A DNA stretch of 64,000 nucleotides from Pseudomonas gozinkensis (GTDB lineage Bacteria > Pseudomonadota > Gammaproteobacteria > Pseudomonadales > Pseudomonadaceae): positions 3,498,501 to 3,562,500 of the forward strand of contig NZ_CP062253.1 of NCBI RefSeq assembly GCF_014863585.1, in the 5' to 3' direction. Position 1 is the first letter of the stretch. Each line of letters opens with the position of its first letter. The position numbers and the translations under genes were made by a program. Under the pieces are notes generated by a model, which saw nothing but the letters and a program-made list of their open reading frames with translations, was not told the DNA's origin and did no database searches. Shown in pieces: positions 27,119 to 36,103 of this stretch.

Positions 27119-28240
27119 TCATGCAGTCGATTCAGTCTGGGGCAGCAATTGCACCCCGAGATACAGCGCCAACATGCCATCGAGCTTCAACGGATCGACC
27201 CCGCTCAACTCGGCAATGCGCTCCATCCGGTAACGCAGGCTGTTGCGGTGAATCCCCAAGGCATCGGCGCAGGCCTGGCTCTGCCCGTCGTGATCGCACC
27301 AGCTGCGCAGGGTCGCGAGCAACTGGCCGTTGCTGTCCTTGGCGATGACTTTGCGTAACGGTTTGAGCAGTTCATCCAGTGCATCATCGTTGCGATGGCG
27401 CCAGAGCATCACCGGCAAGCGATAGCGGTTGAGGGTCAGCAACCGTGAACGCGGCAGCACTTCACGACCATAGGCGAGCAAATCGCCGACGCGTCGATAA
27501 CAACGGCGCAGCCCCGACAGCCCATCGGCCTGCCCGCCGACCGCAATGCGCAAAATGTTCCAGCCCAGGCCATCGAGTTTTTCCAGCAGACGATCATGCT
27601 CGACGTTCTGACTCGCCGGACGGCACCAGAGCAGCGACGACTTGGCCGAACTCACGCACCAACTGTCGGGGTAGCGCGTCATCAGCCAGGCACTCAGCGC
27701 CTCGACGGTTTGCCCCGGCCCGTGTTCCAGGCCCAGCTCAAACAGATACGGCACTCGCGTCAGTTGTGGTTTGAGCCCAAGTTGCTGTGCCTCGTCGACC
27801 AGCCTTGGCGAATCCCCCGCCTCGCTCAACAGTAGCGCCAGCAAGTCATCGCAGCGCTGCCGCCGCCATTGCTGCTCGGATTGCTGGTTGCGCTGGCCGA
27901 CCAGCATCTCGGCGGTCATGCGAACCAGTTCGGCGTAAGTGCGCAGTTGCTCCGGCTCGCCGGTAATGCCGAGTACGCCGATCAAACGCTGATCGAGCAA
28001 CAGCGGCAGGTTGATCCCCGGCTGCACGCCTTTCAGATGCACCGCCGTCTGCGCGTCGATCTCCACCACCCGACCGTTGGCCAGCACCAGTTGCGCGCCT
28101 TCGTGGCGGGTGTTGATCCGCTCCGGCTCGCCACTGCCCAGGATCAGGCCCTGGCTGTCCATGACGTTGACGTTGTACGGCAAAATGGCCATGGCCCGGT
28201 CGACGATGTCCTGGGCGAGGTCGTGATCGAGTTCGAACAT
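27119..28240 (-). CDS. cdaR: CdaR-family sugar diacid regulator
   Basis: 373-aa transcriptional regulator. The N-terminal sugar-diacid recognition domain begins FELDHDLAQDIVDRAM and covers about 130 residues. A C-terminal PucR-type helix-turn-helix follows (ALGIHRNSLRYRMERIAEL, about 330-350). In Enterobacteria CdaR activates glucarate, galactarate and glycerate genes; a similar role here is supported by the divergent ACS-type carrier and the downstream glycerate kinase. The ATG at 28240 begins the conserved domain; AAGGA lies 11 nt upstream. Confidence 0.87.
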   Translation of the reverse strand: MFELDHDLAQDIVDRAMAILPYNVNVMDSQGLILGSGEPERINTRHEGAQLVLANGRVVEIDAQTAVHLKGVQPGINLPLLLDQRLIGVLGITGEPEQLRTYAELVRMTAEMLVGQRNQQSEQQWRRQRCDDLLALLLSEAGDSPRLVDEAQQLGLKPQLTRVPYLFELGLEHGPGQTVEALSAWLMTRYPDSWCVSSAKSSLLWCRPASQNVEHDRLLEKLDGLGWNILRIAVGGQADGLSGLRRCYRRVGDLLAYGREVLPRSRLLTLNRYRLPVMLWRHRNDDALDELLKPLRKVIAKDSNGQLLATLRSWCDHDGQSQACADALGIHRNSLRYRMERIAELSGVDPLKLDGMLALYLGVQLLPQTESTA

Positions 28241-28411
28241 AAGGGCTGGAATCCTTGAAAACAGGCGCGGACGGTTGTTCACCCGCACAGGGTCTGGCAA
28301 CAAACCCTGTGCTCAGGCACAAAGACAATCCGGCCAAAGGTGACCGAGACTCTCAGGGCGATCAACGTTACCCTTTGCATCGCAAAAAATCATAATAAAG
28401 AGAGAGCCGCC

Positions 28412-29722
28412 ATGTCGCAGAGCGCCGCTGCCGCCCAGACCATCGCTGACGATAAAAATGCCGTCTACAAACGCATCACCCTGCGTTTGATCCCCTTCAT
28501 CTTCATCTGCTACCTGTTCAACTACCTCGACCGGGTCAACGTTGGATTCGCCAAACTGCAGATGCTCGACGCGCTGAAATTCAGCGAAACCGTATACGGC
28601 CTCGGTGCCGGTATCTTCTTTATCGGCTACGTGCTGTGCGGCGTACCGAGCAACCTGGCCCTGACCAAATTCGGCCCACGGCGCTGGATCGCGCTGATGA
28701 TGATCACCTGGGGCACGCTGTCGACCTGCCTGCTGTTCGTCACCACGCCGACCGAGTTCTACACCCTGCGCCTGTTCACCGGCGCGGCTGAAGCCGGGTT
28801 CTTCCCGGGCGTTGTGCTTTACCTCTCGCAGTGGTTCCCGACCTTCCGCCGTGGCCGGATCATGGCGTTGTTCATGTCGGCGATCCCGGTGTCCGGCCTG
28901 CTCGGCAGCCCGTTTTCTGGCTGGATCTTGAATCACTTCGCTGCGGGCCAAGGTGGCCTTGCCGGTTGGCAGTGGATGTTCCTGTTGCAAGGCATTCCGA
29001 CTGTTGTGCTGGGCGCCCTTGCCTACTTCCTGCTCAGCGACAACTTCGCCAATGCCAAATGGCTGACCCCGCATGAGCGTTCGGTGCTGGAAGCGGATCA
29101 GGCGGAAGACCTGGCGAACAAGCCGAAAACCACCTCCGACTCGTTGAGCGCGGTGTTCAAGAACCCGGCGATCTGGGCCTTCGGCCTGATCTACTTCTGC
29201 ATCCAGAGCGGCGTATACGCGATCAACTTCTGGCTGCCGTCGATCATCAAGAACCTCGGCTTCAGCGACAACCTGGTGATTGGTTGGCTGAGTGCGATTC
29301 CGTATCTGCTGGCGGCGGTGTTCATGCTGGTGGTCGGGCGTTCGGCAGACTTGCGTAAAGAACGTCGCTGGCATTTGGTGGTGCCGATGCTGATGGGTGC
29401 TGTCGGCCTGCTGATTGCGGTGAATTTCGCGGCGAATCCGGCGATTGCGATCCTCGGCCTGACCATTGCGACCATGGGTGCGCTGACGGGTCTGCCGATG
29501 TTCTGGCCGGTGCCGACTGCCATGCTGAGCGCGGGTGCTGCGGCGGGCGGGTTGGCGTTGATCAACTCGATGGGGCAGATGGCCGGGTTCCTCAGCCCTT
29601 ATCTGGTGGGTTGGGTCAAGGACAGCACCGGGTCGACCGATGCGGCGTTGTATCTGCTGGCGGGGGTGATTGTTGGCGGGAGTCTGCTGGCGCTGCGGAT
29701 GACCCGGACGTTGCGGGCCTGA
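28412..29722 (+). CDS. MFS anion/hydroxy-acid transporter (ACS family)
   Basis: 436-aa inner-membrane permease with 12 membrane segments. The ACS hallmark FNYLDRVNVGFAKLQM is at about residues 33-48. Divergent from cdaR across about 170 bp that should contain both promoters. The context suggests uptake of glycerate, a sugar diacid or a related hydroxy acid. A stronger in-frame start is the ATG at 28412 after an AGAGAG purine tract; the frame opens 72 nt earlier without a site. A rho-independent terminator follows. Confidence 0.85.
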   Translation: MSQSAAAAQTIADDKNAVYKRITLRLIPFIFICYLFNYLDRVNVGFAKLQMLDALKFSETVYGLGAGIFFIGYVLCGVPSNLALTKFGPRRWIALMMITWGTLSTCLLFVTTPTEFYTLRLFTGAAEAGFFPGVVLYLSQWFPTFRRGRIMALFMSAIPVSGLLGSPFSGWILNHFAAGQGGLAGWQWMFLLQGIPTVVLGALAYFLLSDNFANAKWLTPHERSVLEADQAEDLANKPKTTSDSLSAVFKNPAIWAFGLIYFCIQSGVYAINFWLPSIIKNLGFSDNLVIGWLSAIPYLLAAVFMLVVGRSADLRKERRWHLVVPMLMGAVGLLIAVNFAANPAIAILGLTIATMGALTGLPMFWPVPTAMLSAGAAAGGLALINSMGQMAGFLSPYLVGWVKDSTGSTDAALYLLAGVIVGGSLLALRMTRTLRA

Positions 29723-29740
29723 TTATTGGCAGACACAAAA

Positions 29741-29770
29741 AAAACGGCCCGATTCGGGCCGTTTTTTATT
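29741..29770 (+). terminator. Rho-independent terminator of the MFS gene
   Basis: AAAACGGCCC-GATTC-GGGCCGTTTTTT stem with a T tract, 19 bp beyond the transporter stop codon. Confidence 0.92.
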
Positions 29771-29787
29771 GACGCTAGATCGTTTTA

Positions 29788-29898
29788 GATCGTTCCCACG
29801 CTCCGCGTGGGAATGCAGCCCGGGACGCTCCGCGTCCCTTCCAGAGCCGAACGCGGAGCGTCCGCGGAGGCATTCCCACGCAGAGCGTGGGAACGATC
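29788..29898. repeat. Dispersed palindromic repeat, family A (copy 2)
   Basis: About 111 bp with the same terminal inverted repeats (GATCGTTCCCACGCTC and reverse complement) and the same nested palindrome around GGACGCTCCGCGTCC as the copy at 3301-3410. The central part differs. It lies 3 bp beyond the stop codon of a gene remnant. Confidence 0.85.
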
Positions 29899-29901
29899 TG
29901 G

Positions 29902-30022
29902 CTAGAGCGGTGTTTCTGTCTTCAACTCGAGATTATCCAGCGCCCGGTTCACCGCCAGTTCACTCAGCATGATCAGTTGCACAATGCCCAGCAGCACATG
30001 TCGCTGCGATCCGTCCGCAACG
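29902..30022 (-). pseudogene. 3' remnant of a DUF6124-type small gene
   Basis: About 40 codons ending in TAG at 29902-29904 read ...GSQRHVLLGIVQLIMLSEL then AVNRALDNLELK, which resembles the C-terminus of the small DUF6124/DUF3077-like proteins common in fluorescent pseudomonads. No start codon or N-terminal half is present: the frame meets a TAA about 55 nt further upstream, and the VOC gene lies immediately beyond. With the terminator and palindromic repeat, this accounts for the gene-free stretch 29723-30086. Confidence 0.55.
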
Positions 30023-30086
30023 GCGCAAGGTTGTGTAGCCTGGGGTGCGTGTCTGAACGTGTCCTTTAAACACCACGATTAAACAC

Positions 30087-30452
30087 TCACAAAATCCCCG
30101 TCTTTGCGTCCAGTTCAAGCACCAAGCCTCCCGGCATCTGCACAAAAATCTGCCAGACCCCATCCTCCGGCACCTGCGCCACCTGATACGACAACCCACT
30201 GCCCTGCACCCGCTTCAAAACCACCGCCGCATCTTCATCGGTACGAAACGCAATATGACTCAACGCCGCCTCATCCAGCGCAGGCTGCTCAATCACATGC
30301 ACCAACGCCTCCCCATCCTGATACAACCAGCGCCCGGGGAACGGAAACGGCGGCCGACGCCCCGGCGTCAATCCCAATAACCCGCCGAAAGCGTCTTGCA
30401 GCGCCTGACCGTCACCAGTGTTGAAGGCCAGATGATCAAATGTCCACGTCAT
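30087..30452 (-). CDS. VOC-family (glyoxalase-like) protein
   Basis: 121-aa single-module vicinal-oxygen-chelate protein: two beta-alpha-beta-beta-beta units, with H7 (TFDHLAFNT) and the second-half LSHIAFRT and LVLELDA strands in the usual ligand positions. The metal and substrate are unknown; the family includes glyoxalases, dioxygenases and resistance proteins. It is divergent from a LysR regulator that overlaps its upstream region and may control it. Confidence 0.75.
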   Translation of the reverse strand: MTWTFDHLAFNTGDGQALQDAFGGLLGLTPGRRPPFPFPGRWLYQDGEALVHVIEQPALDEAALSHIAFRTDEDAAVVLKRVQGSGLSYQVAQVPEDGVWQIFVQMPGGLVLELDAKTGIL

Positions 30453-30549
30453 GTCTGTCTCCTGCGGTTATTCAGGATTTCAGTATCCGCGCTTGCCAAT
30501 CCCGGAAAAATCCCGCAAAACGCCAAGGATCTTCAACGGATTTTTACTA

Positions 30550-31449
30550 ATGAGCTCAATCCTTGATCTGGAAATCTTCGTCCGCACCGCCGACTCCGGC
30601 AGCATTTCCGCCGCCGCCCGGGCGCTTGAGCTGACGCCGGCCGCCGCCAGCATCGCGTTGAAACGCCTGGAAACCCGCCTCGGCATCCGCCTCTTCGCCC
30701 GCTCCACCCGCAGCATGCGCCTGACCGAAGAAGGCCGACGTTATCTGGAAAGCGTGCGTCTGGCGCTGGCCACCCTGGCCGAGGGCGAACAGGCGCTGAA
30801 GCAGCAGACCGAAGGCCTGAGCGGCGTGCTGCAACTGGCCGCGCCGTCGGACTTCGGGCGCAATGTGTTGCTGCCGTGGCTGGACGATTTCAAGCGCGAA
30901 CACCCGCACATTCAGCTGCAATTACTGCTCAACGACCGGCATGCGGATCTGTTTCGCGAAACGGTGGATGTGGCGCTGCGCTTTGGCGTGCCGAGTGATT
31001 CGACGCTGGTGGCGTTGCCGATCCTGCCTGAGCATCGTCGTGTCGCCTGCGCCAGCCCTGCGTATCTGGAGCGCCACGGTACACCGCAAAATCCTGCCGA
31101 ATTGAGCGAGCGCAGCGCCCTGCTCTACCTGCGCAACGGCCGGCCCTATAACACCTGGCGCTTCCATCGCGACGACGAAACGGTCGAGGTCGAAGTACGC
31201 GGCGACTACCTCAGCGACGACGGCGAAGTCGCCCGCCGCTGGGCACTCGCCGGGCACGGCATCGCTTACAAAGCCTGGCTCGACGTCGCCGAAGACGTGC
31301 GCGCCGGGCGGCTGGTGACGCTGTTCGATGACTGGTACGGCGAGAGCGTGCCGTTCAATCTGCTGTGCCCGCACCGGGTGCAGGTGTCGGAACGGGTCAA
31401 AGTGTTGCAGGCGTTTTTGCGCGAGCGTTGCAAGGGGTTGCACCGATAA
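30550..31449 (+). CDS. LysR-family transcriptional regulator
   Basis: 299 aa. The N-terminal winged helix-turn-helix (FVRTADSGSISAAARALELT, then AAASIALKRLETRLG) spans residues 6-45, and the C-terminal effector-binding domain begins near 90. The ATG at 30550 starts the canonical LysR N-terminus; an upstream extension of the frame is open but non-homologous. Divergent from the VOC gene, and 69 bp before an aldo/keto reductase; either could be its target. Confidence 0.88.
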   Translation: MSSILDLEIFVRTADSGSISAAARALELTPAAASIALKRLETRLGIRLFARSTRSMRLTEEGRRYLESVRLALATLAEGEQALKQQTEGLSGVLQLAAPSDFGRNVLLPWLDDFKREHPHIQLQLLLNDRHADLFRETVDVALRFGVPSDSTLVALPILPEHRRVACASPAYLERHGTPQNPAELSERSALLYLRNGRPYNTWRFHRDDETVEVEVRGDYLSDDGEVARRWALAGHGIAYKAWLDVAEDVRAGRLVTLFDDWYGESVPFNLLCPHRVQVSERVKVLQAFLRERCKGLHR

Positions 31450-31518
31450 ATTCACTTTGCCGCGCCGGGCGCTTCTGGTATTTGATGGAAGCTTTCCCAC
31501 CGACAAAAGGATTTCGGC

Positions 31519-32532
31519 ATGAGCTATCGCACACTGGGTCACTCGGGGTTGCAGGTGTCCACCCTCACCCTCGGCACGATGATGTTCGGCGAACAGACCA
31601 GCGCGGAGGATTCGCTGCGCATCATCGACAAGGCCTGGGATCAGGGCATCAATTTCATCGACACCGCTGACGTCTATACCAATGGCCGTTCGGAAGAGAT
31701 CGTCGGCGAAGCCATCGCCCGTCATCGGCATGAATGGGTGCTGGCGACCAAGGTCGGTTTCGGCCCGGTGGACGGCGTGCCGAATCGCAGTGGTTTGAGC
31801 CGCAAGCACATTTTCAATGGTCTGGAGGCCAGCCTGACCCGGCTTGGCACCGACTACCTCGACATCTATTACCTGCACCGCGAAGACCACAACACCCCGC
31901 TGGAAGTGACGATCTCGGCGATTGGCGATCTGATCCGCCAGGGCAAGATCCGTTATTGGGGCCTGTCGAACTATCGCGGCTGGCGGATTGCCGAGGTGAT
32001 TCGTGTGGCGGACAAACTCGGTGTTGATCGGCCGGTCATCAGCCAGCCGCTGTACAACATCGTCAACCGCCAGGCCGAAACCGAGCAGATCACCGCCGCC
32101 CAGACTTACGGCCTCGGCGTGGTGCCTTACAGCCCGCTGGCCCGTGGCGTGCTCAGCGGCAAGTACGCGCCGGACGTGACCCCGGATGCCAACAGCCGTG
32201 CCGGGCGCCAGGACAAACGCATTCTGGAAACCGAATGGCGAGTGGAGTCGTTGCGCATTGCCCAGCAGATTCAGCAATACACTCAGGAGCGTGGGGTCGG
32301 AATTGTCGAGTTTGCGATTGCCTGGGTACTGAACAACGGCGCAGTGACCTCGGCGATTGTCGGGCCGCGTACTGAAGAGCAATGGGATGCGTACACCAAG
32401 GCGCAAGCGGTGAAGATTACGGCGGAGGATGAGGCGTTTATCGACTCGCTGGTGACGCCGGGGCATGCGTCTACGCCGGGGTTTAATGATGTGAGCCATT
32501 TTGTGTCGGGCCGGAAACCGCGTCAGGCGTAA
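31519..32532 (+). CDS. Aldo/keto reductase
   Basis: 337-aa TIM-barrel NADPH-dependent oxidoreductase. The catalytic tetrad of the superfamily is present: D48, Y53, K78 and H120. The NADPH region VPYSPLARGVLSGKY and the C-terminal ASIAGPRT-like segment (TSAIVGPRTEEQ) fit the YajO/Kvbeta-type branch. The substrate is unknown. Ribosome-binding site AAAGGA precedes the ATG. It shares direction with the preceding LysR gene. Confidence 0.9.
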   Translation: MSYRTLGHSGLQVSTLTLGTMMFGEQTSAEDSLRIIDKAWDQGINFIDTADVYTNGRSEEIVGEAIARHRHEWVLATKVGFGPVDGVPNRSGLSRKHIFNGLEASLTRLGTDYLDIYYLHREDHNTPLEVTISAIGDLIRQGKIRYWGLSNYRGWRIAEVIRVADKLGVDRPVISQPLYNIVNRQAETEQITAAQTYGLGVVPYSPLARGVLSGKYAPDVTPDANSRAGRQDKRILETEWRVESLRIAQQIQQYTQERGVGIVEFAIAWVLNNGAVTSAIVGPRTEEQWDAYTKAQAVKITAEDEAFIDSLVTPGHASTPGFNDVSHFVSGRKPRQA

Positions 32533-32533
32533 A

Positions 32534-32709
32534 AGCATCGCGAGCAAGCTCGCTCCCACAGGGTTCTTGGGTGAATACAGATCTTGTGTTCCGCACAGAC
32601 CCAATGTGGGAGCGAGCCTGCTCGCGATAGCGATAGTCGATTCACCACCTATGCTTGATGTGCTGGCCTCATCGTCGGATCGCCGCCCGGAGCAGGCTCG
32701 CTCCCACAG
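32534..32709. repeat. Cluster of three REP units
   Basis: An inverted pair of GCGAGCAAGCTCGC-type units (32534-32560 and 32605-32632), then a third, diverged unit (GGAGCAGGCTCGCTCCCACA, 32690-32709) in the orientation of the first. Fills most of the gap between the aldo/keto reductase and rarD. Confidence 0.85.
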
Positions 32710-32810
32710 GTTTTGTCTCATGTGGGAAATATTGAGCACTCGGCCAATATTCAGCACAAAAACCACGTATCCTGCGCGCCCCGTTTGACCATCACCCCCG
32801 CGAGGACAGT

Positions 32811-33692
32811 TTGTCTAAAGGCATTGCTCTATCGGTGACAGCATCGACGCTGTTTGCCGTCATGTATTACTACACCTCGTTGCTCACTCCGCTGAGCGGC
32901 GTGGAAATCTTCGGTTGGCGGATGCTGCTGACCGTGCCCTGCATGACCGTGTTCATGCTGGTTTCCGGCGAATGGCGGCGGGTGCTCGAACTGCTGCGTC
33001 GGGTGCCTGCGCTGCCGAAGCTGCTCGGTGGCTTGATGCTTTCGTCAGCGTTGCTCGGCGTGCAGTTGTGGCTGTTCATGTGGGCGCCGCTCAATGGCTA
33101 CAGCCTCGATGTGTCGCTGGGCTATTTCCTGTTGCCGCTGGCCATGGTCCTGACCGGCCGCATCGCTTATGGCGAAAGCCTGTCGTACCTGCAAAAAGTC
33201 GCGGTGTTCTTTGCCAGCCTCGGCGTGTTGAACGAGCTGTATCAGGTCGGCGGGTTTTCCTGGGCGACGCTGGTGGTGGTCGTCGGTTACCCGCTGTACT
33301 TCGTGCTGCGCAAATACCTCAAGACCGACAACCTCGGCGGCTTGTGGGTCGACATGACCCTGATGCTGCCGGTGGCGTACTGGTTTGTGCGCGGCGGCGA
33401 GCAGGGCTTCGGCGTGTTCGATCAGTACCCGGCGCTGGCGTGGTTGATTCCGCTGCTCGGTCTGATCAGTGCGTCGGCGCTGGTGGTGTACATCATCGCC
33501 AGCCGGTTGCTGCCTTTCAGCCTGTTCGGTTTGTTGAGTTACGTGGAGCCGGTGCTGTTGCTGGGTGTGGCGTTGCTGCTCGGCGAGAGCATCAAGCCCG
33601 GCGAATGGCTGACCTACATCCCGATCTGGCTCGCGGTGGTGGTGCTGGTGTTTGAAGGGTTCAAGCATCTGATGCGCCAACGGCGCCCGTAA
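32811..33692 (+). CDS. rarD: RarD-type EamA transporter
   Basis: 293-aa ten-TM drug/metabolite transporter. The N-terminus SKGIALSVTASTLFAVMYYY and FGWRMLLTVPC match RarD proteins of pseudomonads. The start is TTG at 32811, preceded by GAGGACAG; no ATG is available at the conserved N-terminus. The substrate is unknown (RarD is named for chloramphenicol sensitivity). A strong terminator follows. Confidence 0.87.
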   Translation: MSKGIALSVTASTLFAVMYYYTSLLTPLSGVEIFGWRMLLTVPCMTVFMLVSGEWRRVLELLRRVPALPKLLGGLMLSSALLGVQLWLFMWAPLNGYSLDVSLGYFLLPLAMVLTGRIAYGESLSYLQKVAVFFASLGVLNELYQVGGFSWATLVVVVGYPLYFVLRKYLKTDNLGGLWVDMTLMLPVAYWFVRGGEQGFGVFDQYPALAWLIPLLGLISASALVVYIIASRLLPFSLFGLLSYVEPVLLLGVALLLGESIKPGEWLTYIPIWLAVVVLVFEGFKHLMRQRRP

Positions 33693-33701
33693 GACGCGCA
33701 G

Positions 33702-33743
33702 TAAAAAGCCCGGCCTGCATTTCTGCAGGCCGGGCTTTTTTAC
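33702..33743. terminator. Bidirectional terminator between rarD and hppD
   Basis: GTAAAAAGCCCGGCCTGCA - TTTC - TGCAGGCCGGGCTTTTTTAC, a 15-bp GC-rich stem with A/T tracts on both sides, between convergent genes. Confidence 0.95.
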
Positions 33744-33755
33744 ATCTGGTGCGGA

Positions 33756-34832
33756 TTACTCGGTAGCGAGTACGCCACGACGCACCTGGTCACGCTCGAT
33801 CGATTCGAACAGTGCCTTGAAGTTGCCTTCGCCGAAACCATCGTCGCCCTTGCGCTGGATGAACTCGAAGAACACCGGGCCCATCAGGGTTTCCGAGAAG
33901 ATCTGCAGCAGCAGACGCTTGTCTTCCTTGTCCGACGCACCGTCGAGCAGGATGCCGCGCGATTGCAGCTGATCGACCGGTTCGCCGTGGTTCGGCAGGC
34001 GGCCTTCGAGCATTTCGTAGTAAGTGTCCGGCGGCGCGGTCATGAAGCGCATGCCGATCTTCTTCAGCTGATCCCAGGTCTTGACCAGGTCGTCGGTGAG
34101 GAACGCCACATGCTGGATGCCTTCACCGTTGAACTGCATCAGGAACTCTTCGATCTGCCCTGCGCCCTTCGACGACTCTTCGTTGAGCGGGATGCGGATC
34201 ATGCCGTCCGGCGCGGTCATCGCTTTCGAGGTCAGGCCGGTGTATTCGCCCTTGATGTCGAAGTAACGGATTTCGCGGAAGTTGAACAGCTTCTCGTAGA
34301 AGTTGGCCCAGTAGGCCATGCGGCCGCGATACACGTTGTGGGTCAGGTGGTCGATGATCTTCAGGCCGGCACCGACCGGGTTGCGATCAACGCCCTCAAG
34401 GAACACGAAGTCGATGTCATAGATCGAGCTGCCTTCGCCGAAACGGTCGATCAGGTACAGCGGCGCGCCGCCAATGCCTTTGATCGCCGGCAGGTTCAGC
34501 TCCATCGGGCCGGTTTCGATGTGGATCGGCTGGGCGCCGAGTTCCAGTGCGCGGTTGTAGGCCTTCTGCGAATCCTTGACCCGGAACGCCATGCCGCACA
34601 CCGACGGACCGTGCTCGGCCGCGAAGTACGAGGCAACACTGTGGGGTTCGTTGTTGAGGATCAGATTGATCGCGCCCTGGCGATACAGGTGCACATTCTT
34701 GGAACGGTGGGTCGCGACTTTGGTGAAGCCCATGATCTCGAAGATCGGCTCCAGGGTGCCAGGTGTCGGCGATGCGAACTCGATGAACTCGAAGCCCATC
34801 AGGCCCATTGGGTTTTCGTATAAATCTGCCAT
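33756..34832 (-). CDS. hppD: 4-hydroxyphenylpyruvate dioxygenase
   Basis: 358-aa Fe(II) VOC-fold dioxygenase that converts 4-hydroxyphenylpyruvate to homogentisate in tyrosine degradation. Iron ligands H162, H241 and E323 are in place ([26 protein letters not shown]). They are offset by one from the P. fluorescens crystal numbering, as expected when Met is counted. The start at 34832 has GAGG 9 nt upstream. Monocistronic; the 246 bp upstream hold its promoter and nothing else recognisable. Confidence 0.96.
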   Translation of the reverse strand: MADLYENPMGLMGFEFIEFASPTPGTLEPIFEIMGFTKVATHRSKNVHLYRQGAINLILNNEPHSVASYFAAEHGPSVCGMAFRVKDSQKAYNRALELGAQPIHIETGPMELNLPAIKGIGGAPLYLIDRFGEGSSIYDIDFVFLEGVDRNPVGAGLKIIDHLTHNVYRGRMAYWANFYEKLFNFREIRYFDIKGEYTGLTSKAMTAPDGMIRIPLNEESSKGAGQIEEFLMQFNGEGIQHVAFLTDDLVKTWDQLKKIGMRFMTAPPDTYYEMLEGRLPNHGEPVDQLQSRGILLDGASDKEDKRLLLQIFSETLMGPVFFEFIQRKGDDGFGEGNFKALFESIERDQVRRGVLATE

Positions 34833-35078
34833 GGTTGGCGCCTCATCATTCTTATCAATTAACCAGAGTTATTTGTCAGTAATGCTGAGGCCGGTGGGTG
34901 GCGCACAGGAGATGCCACGCACACTGCGGGCGAGGAAGTCACCGTAGATCAGTTGAAACCCGAATATCTTCATTGTCGACCCAAGGCTCTTGCGGGCGAG
35001 GCTTCTGCTGCCAGAAGACGATTATTATTGTATGCGTAACCCGATTCTACACAGCGTAAATAGGGTTGTCTGCCCTCT

Positions 35079-36026
35079 CTATAAAATCCGCTTTTTTCGT
35101 CCCGGTGCAAGGGGTTTGTTGCACAGCCAGATGCCCGTCAGAATCAGCACGCCGCCCAGGCACATGGCCAGCGTCAGTTGCTCGCCCAGCAGGATGGCGC
35201 CGGCCAGCACGGCGGTCAGCGGGTTGAGTGCAATGAACACGCCCGAGCGCATGGCGCCGATTTTGCGGATGCCATCGTAGTAACCGATATAGGCCAGCGC
35301 CGAGCCGAGCACGCCCAGATAGGCCAGGCTCAGCCATTGGCGTGTGCCAAGCGCAGCCAGCGCTTCAGCGTCCACTTCGCCATGGCTCAGGGCCAGCGCC
35401 CACAACATCAGGGTGCCCAGCAGAATCGAGAAGGTCACGGTCTGCACCGGGCCTATGCTCTGGTTGAGGCTGCGGGAGAACAGCGAATAGACGCCCCAGC
35501 TCAGCACACAACCGAGGATCAGCAGGTCGCCAATCCACGCGTCCCGTGTTTCGCTCAACAGCTGCGGGTTGCGACTGACGATCACCACACCCGCCCCACC
35601 GATGCAGATCGCAATCCCGATCACCTTCAACCGGCTCAGCTGCTCCTTGAACAGCAGCCAGGACGCCAGACCGATCACCGCCGGGTTCAGTGCAACGATC
35701 AACGAGGCCCGGGAAGCGTTGATGTATTGCAACCCATAAAAGAAACACAGGTTGTAGAAAAAAATCCCGAAGAACCCCAGCAGCACCAGTTGCAACCATT
35801 GCCCGGCATTGGGCCGCACCAACGGGATTCGGGCGAGCCTTAGAAACACCAGCAACGCCACGCTGGCCAGCAGAAACCGCAGGCTGGCGGCAAAGACCGG
35901 GCTCAGGCTGCCGGCCAGAAACCGCCCGGCCACCCACGTTCCGCCCCAAATCATGGTGACCAGGGCCAGGTTCAAATAGACGCGCATGTCCGAGGCGGCC
36001 GGACGAACAGGTTCATGACAACTCAT
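35079..36026 (-). CDS. EamA/DMT-family exporter
   Basis: 315-aa ten-TM drug/metabolite transporter with two EamA repeats (MIWGGTWVAGRFLAG near residue 27 and LGCVLSWGVYSLFSR in the second half). The ATG at 36026 has GGGAG just upstream; the frame is open a further 57 nt. It is divergent from a LysR gene at 36104 and is its most likely target. The substrate is unknown. Confidence 0.82.
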   Translation of the reverse strand: MSCHEPVRPAASDMRVYLNLALVTMIWGGTWVAGRFLAGSLSPVFAASLRFLLASVALLVFLRLARIPLVRPNAGQWLQLVLLGFFGIFFYNLCFFYGLQYINASRASLIVALNPAVIGLASWLLFKEQLSRLKVIGIAICIGGAGVVIVSRNPQLLSETRDAWIGDLLILGCVLSWGVYSLFSRSLNQSIGPVQTVTFSILLGTLMLWALALSHGEVDAEALAALGTRQWLSLAYLGVLGSALAYIGYYDGIRKIGAMRSGVFIALNPLTAVLAGAILLGEQLTLAMCLGGVLILTGIWLCNKPLAPGRKKRIL

Positions 36027-36103
36027 AACGCTCCCAACGATGAGACTGACGGATGACGTATCATTCGATTGATTCCTCATCATCGTAAAATGAGTCTTTA
36101 CTC

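Noticed and set aside
29960-30199. 79-codon minus-strand frame overlapping the VOC gene end
   Set aside because: Different frame from both the VOC gene and the DUF6124-like remnant, Arg/Cys-rich, no start signal.
32534-32709. CRISPR-like repeats and other repeated 20-mers in the window
   Set aside because: The repeats are palindromic REP units in inverted pairs, not evenly spaced direct repeats with unique spacers; no cas genes are present.
30922-32766. 614-codon minus-strand frame across LysR and the aldo/keto reductase
   Set aside because: It spans two well-supported genes and REP sequence on the other strand and shows no domain pattern.
34833-35078. Possible gene fragment between hppD and the EamA exporter
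   Set aside because: Short frames here show no recognisable motif or start signal; treated as promoter and spacer sequence.
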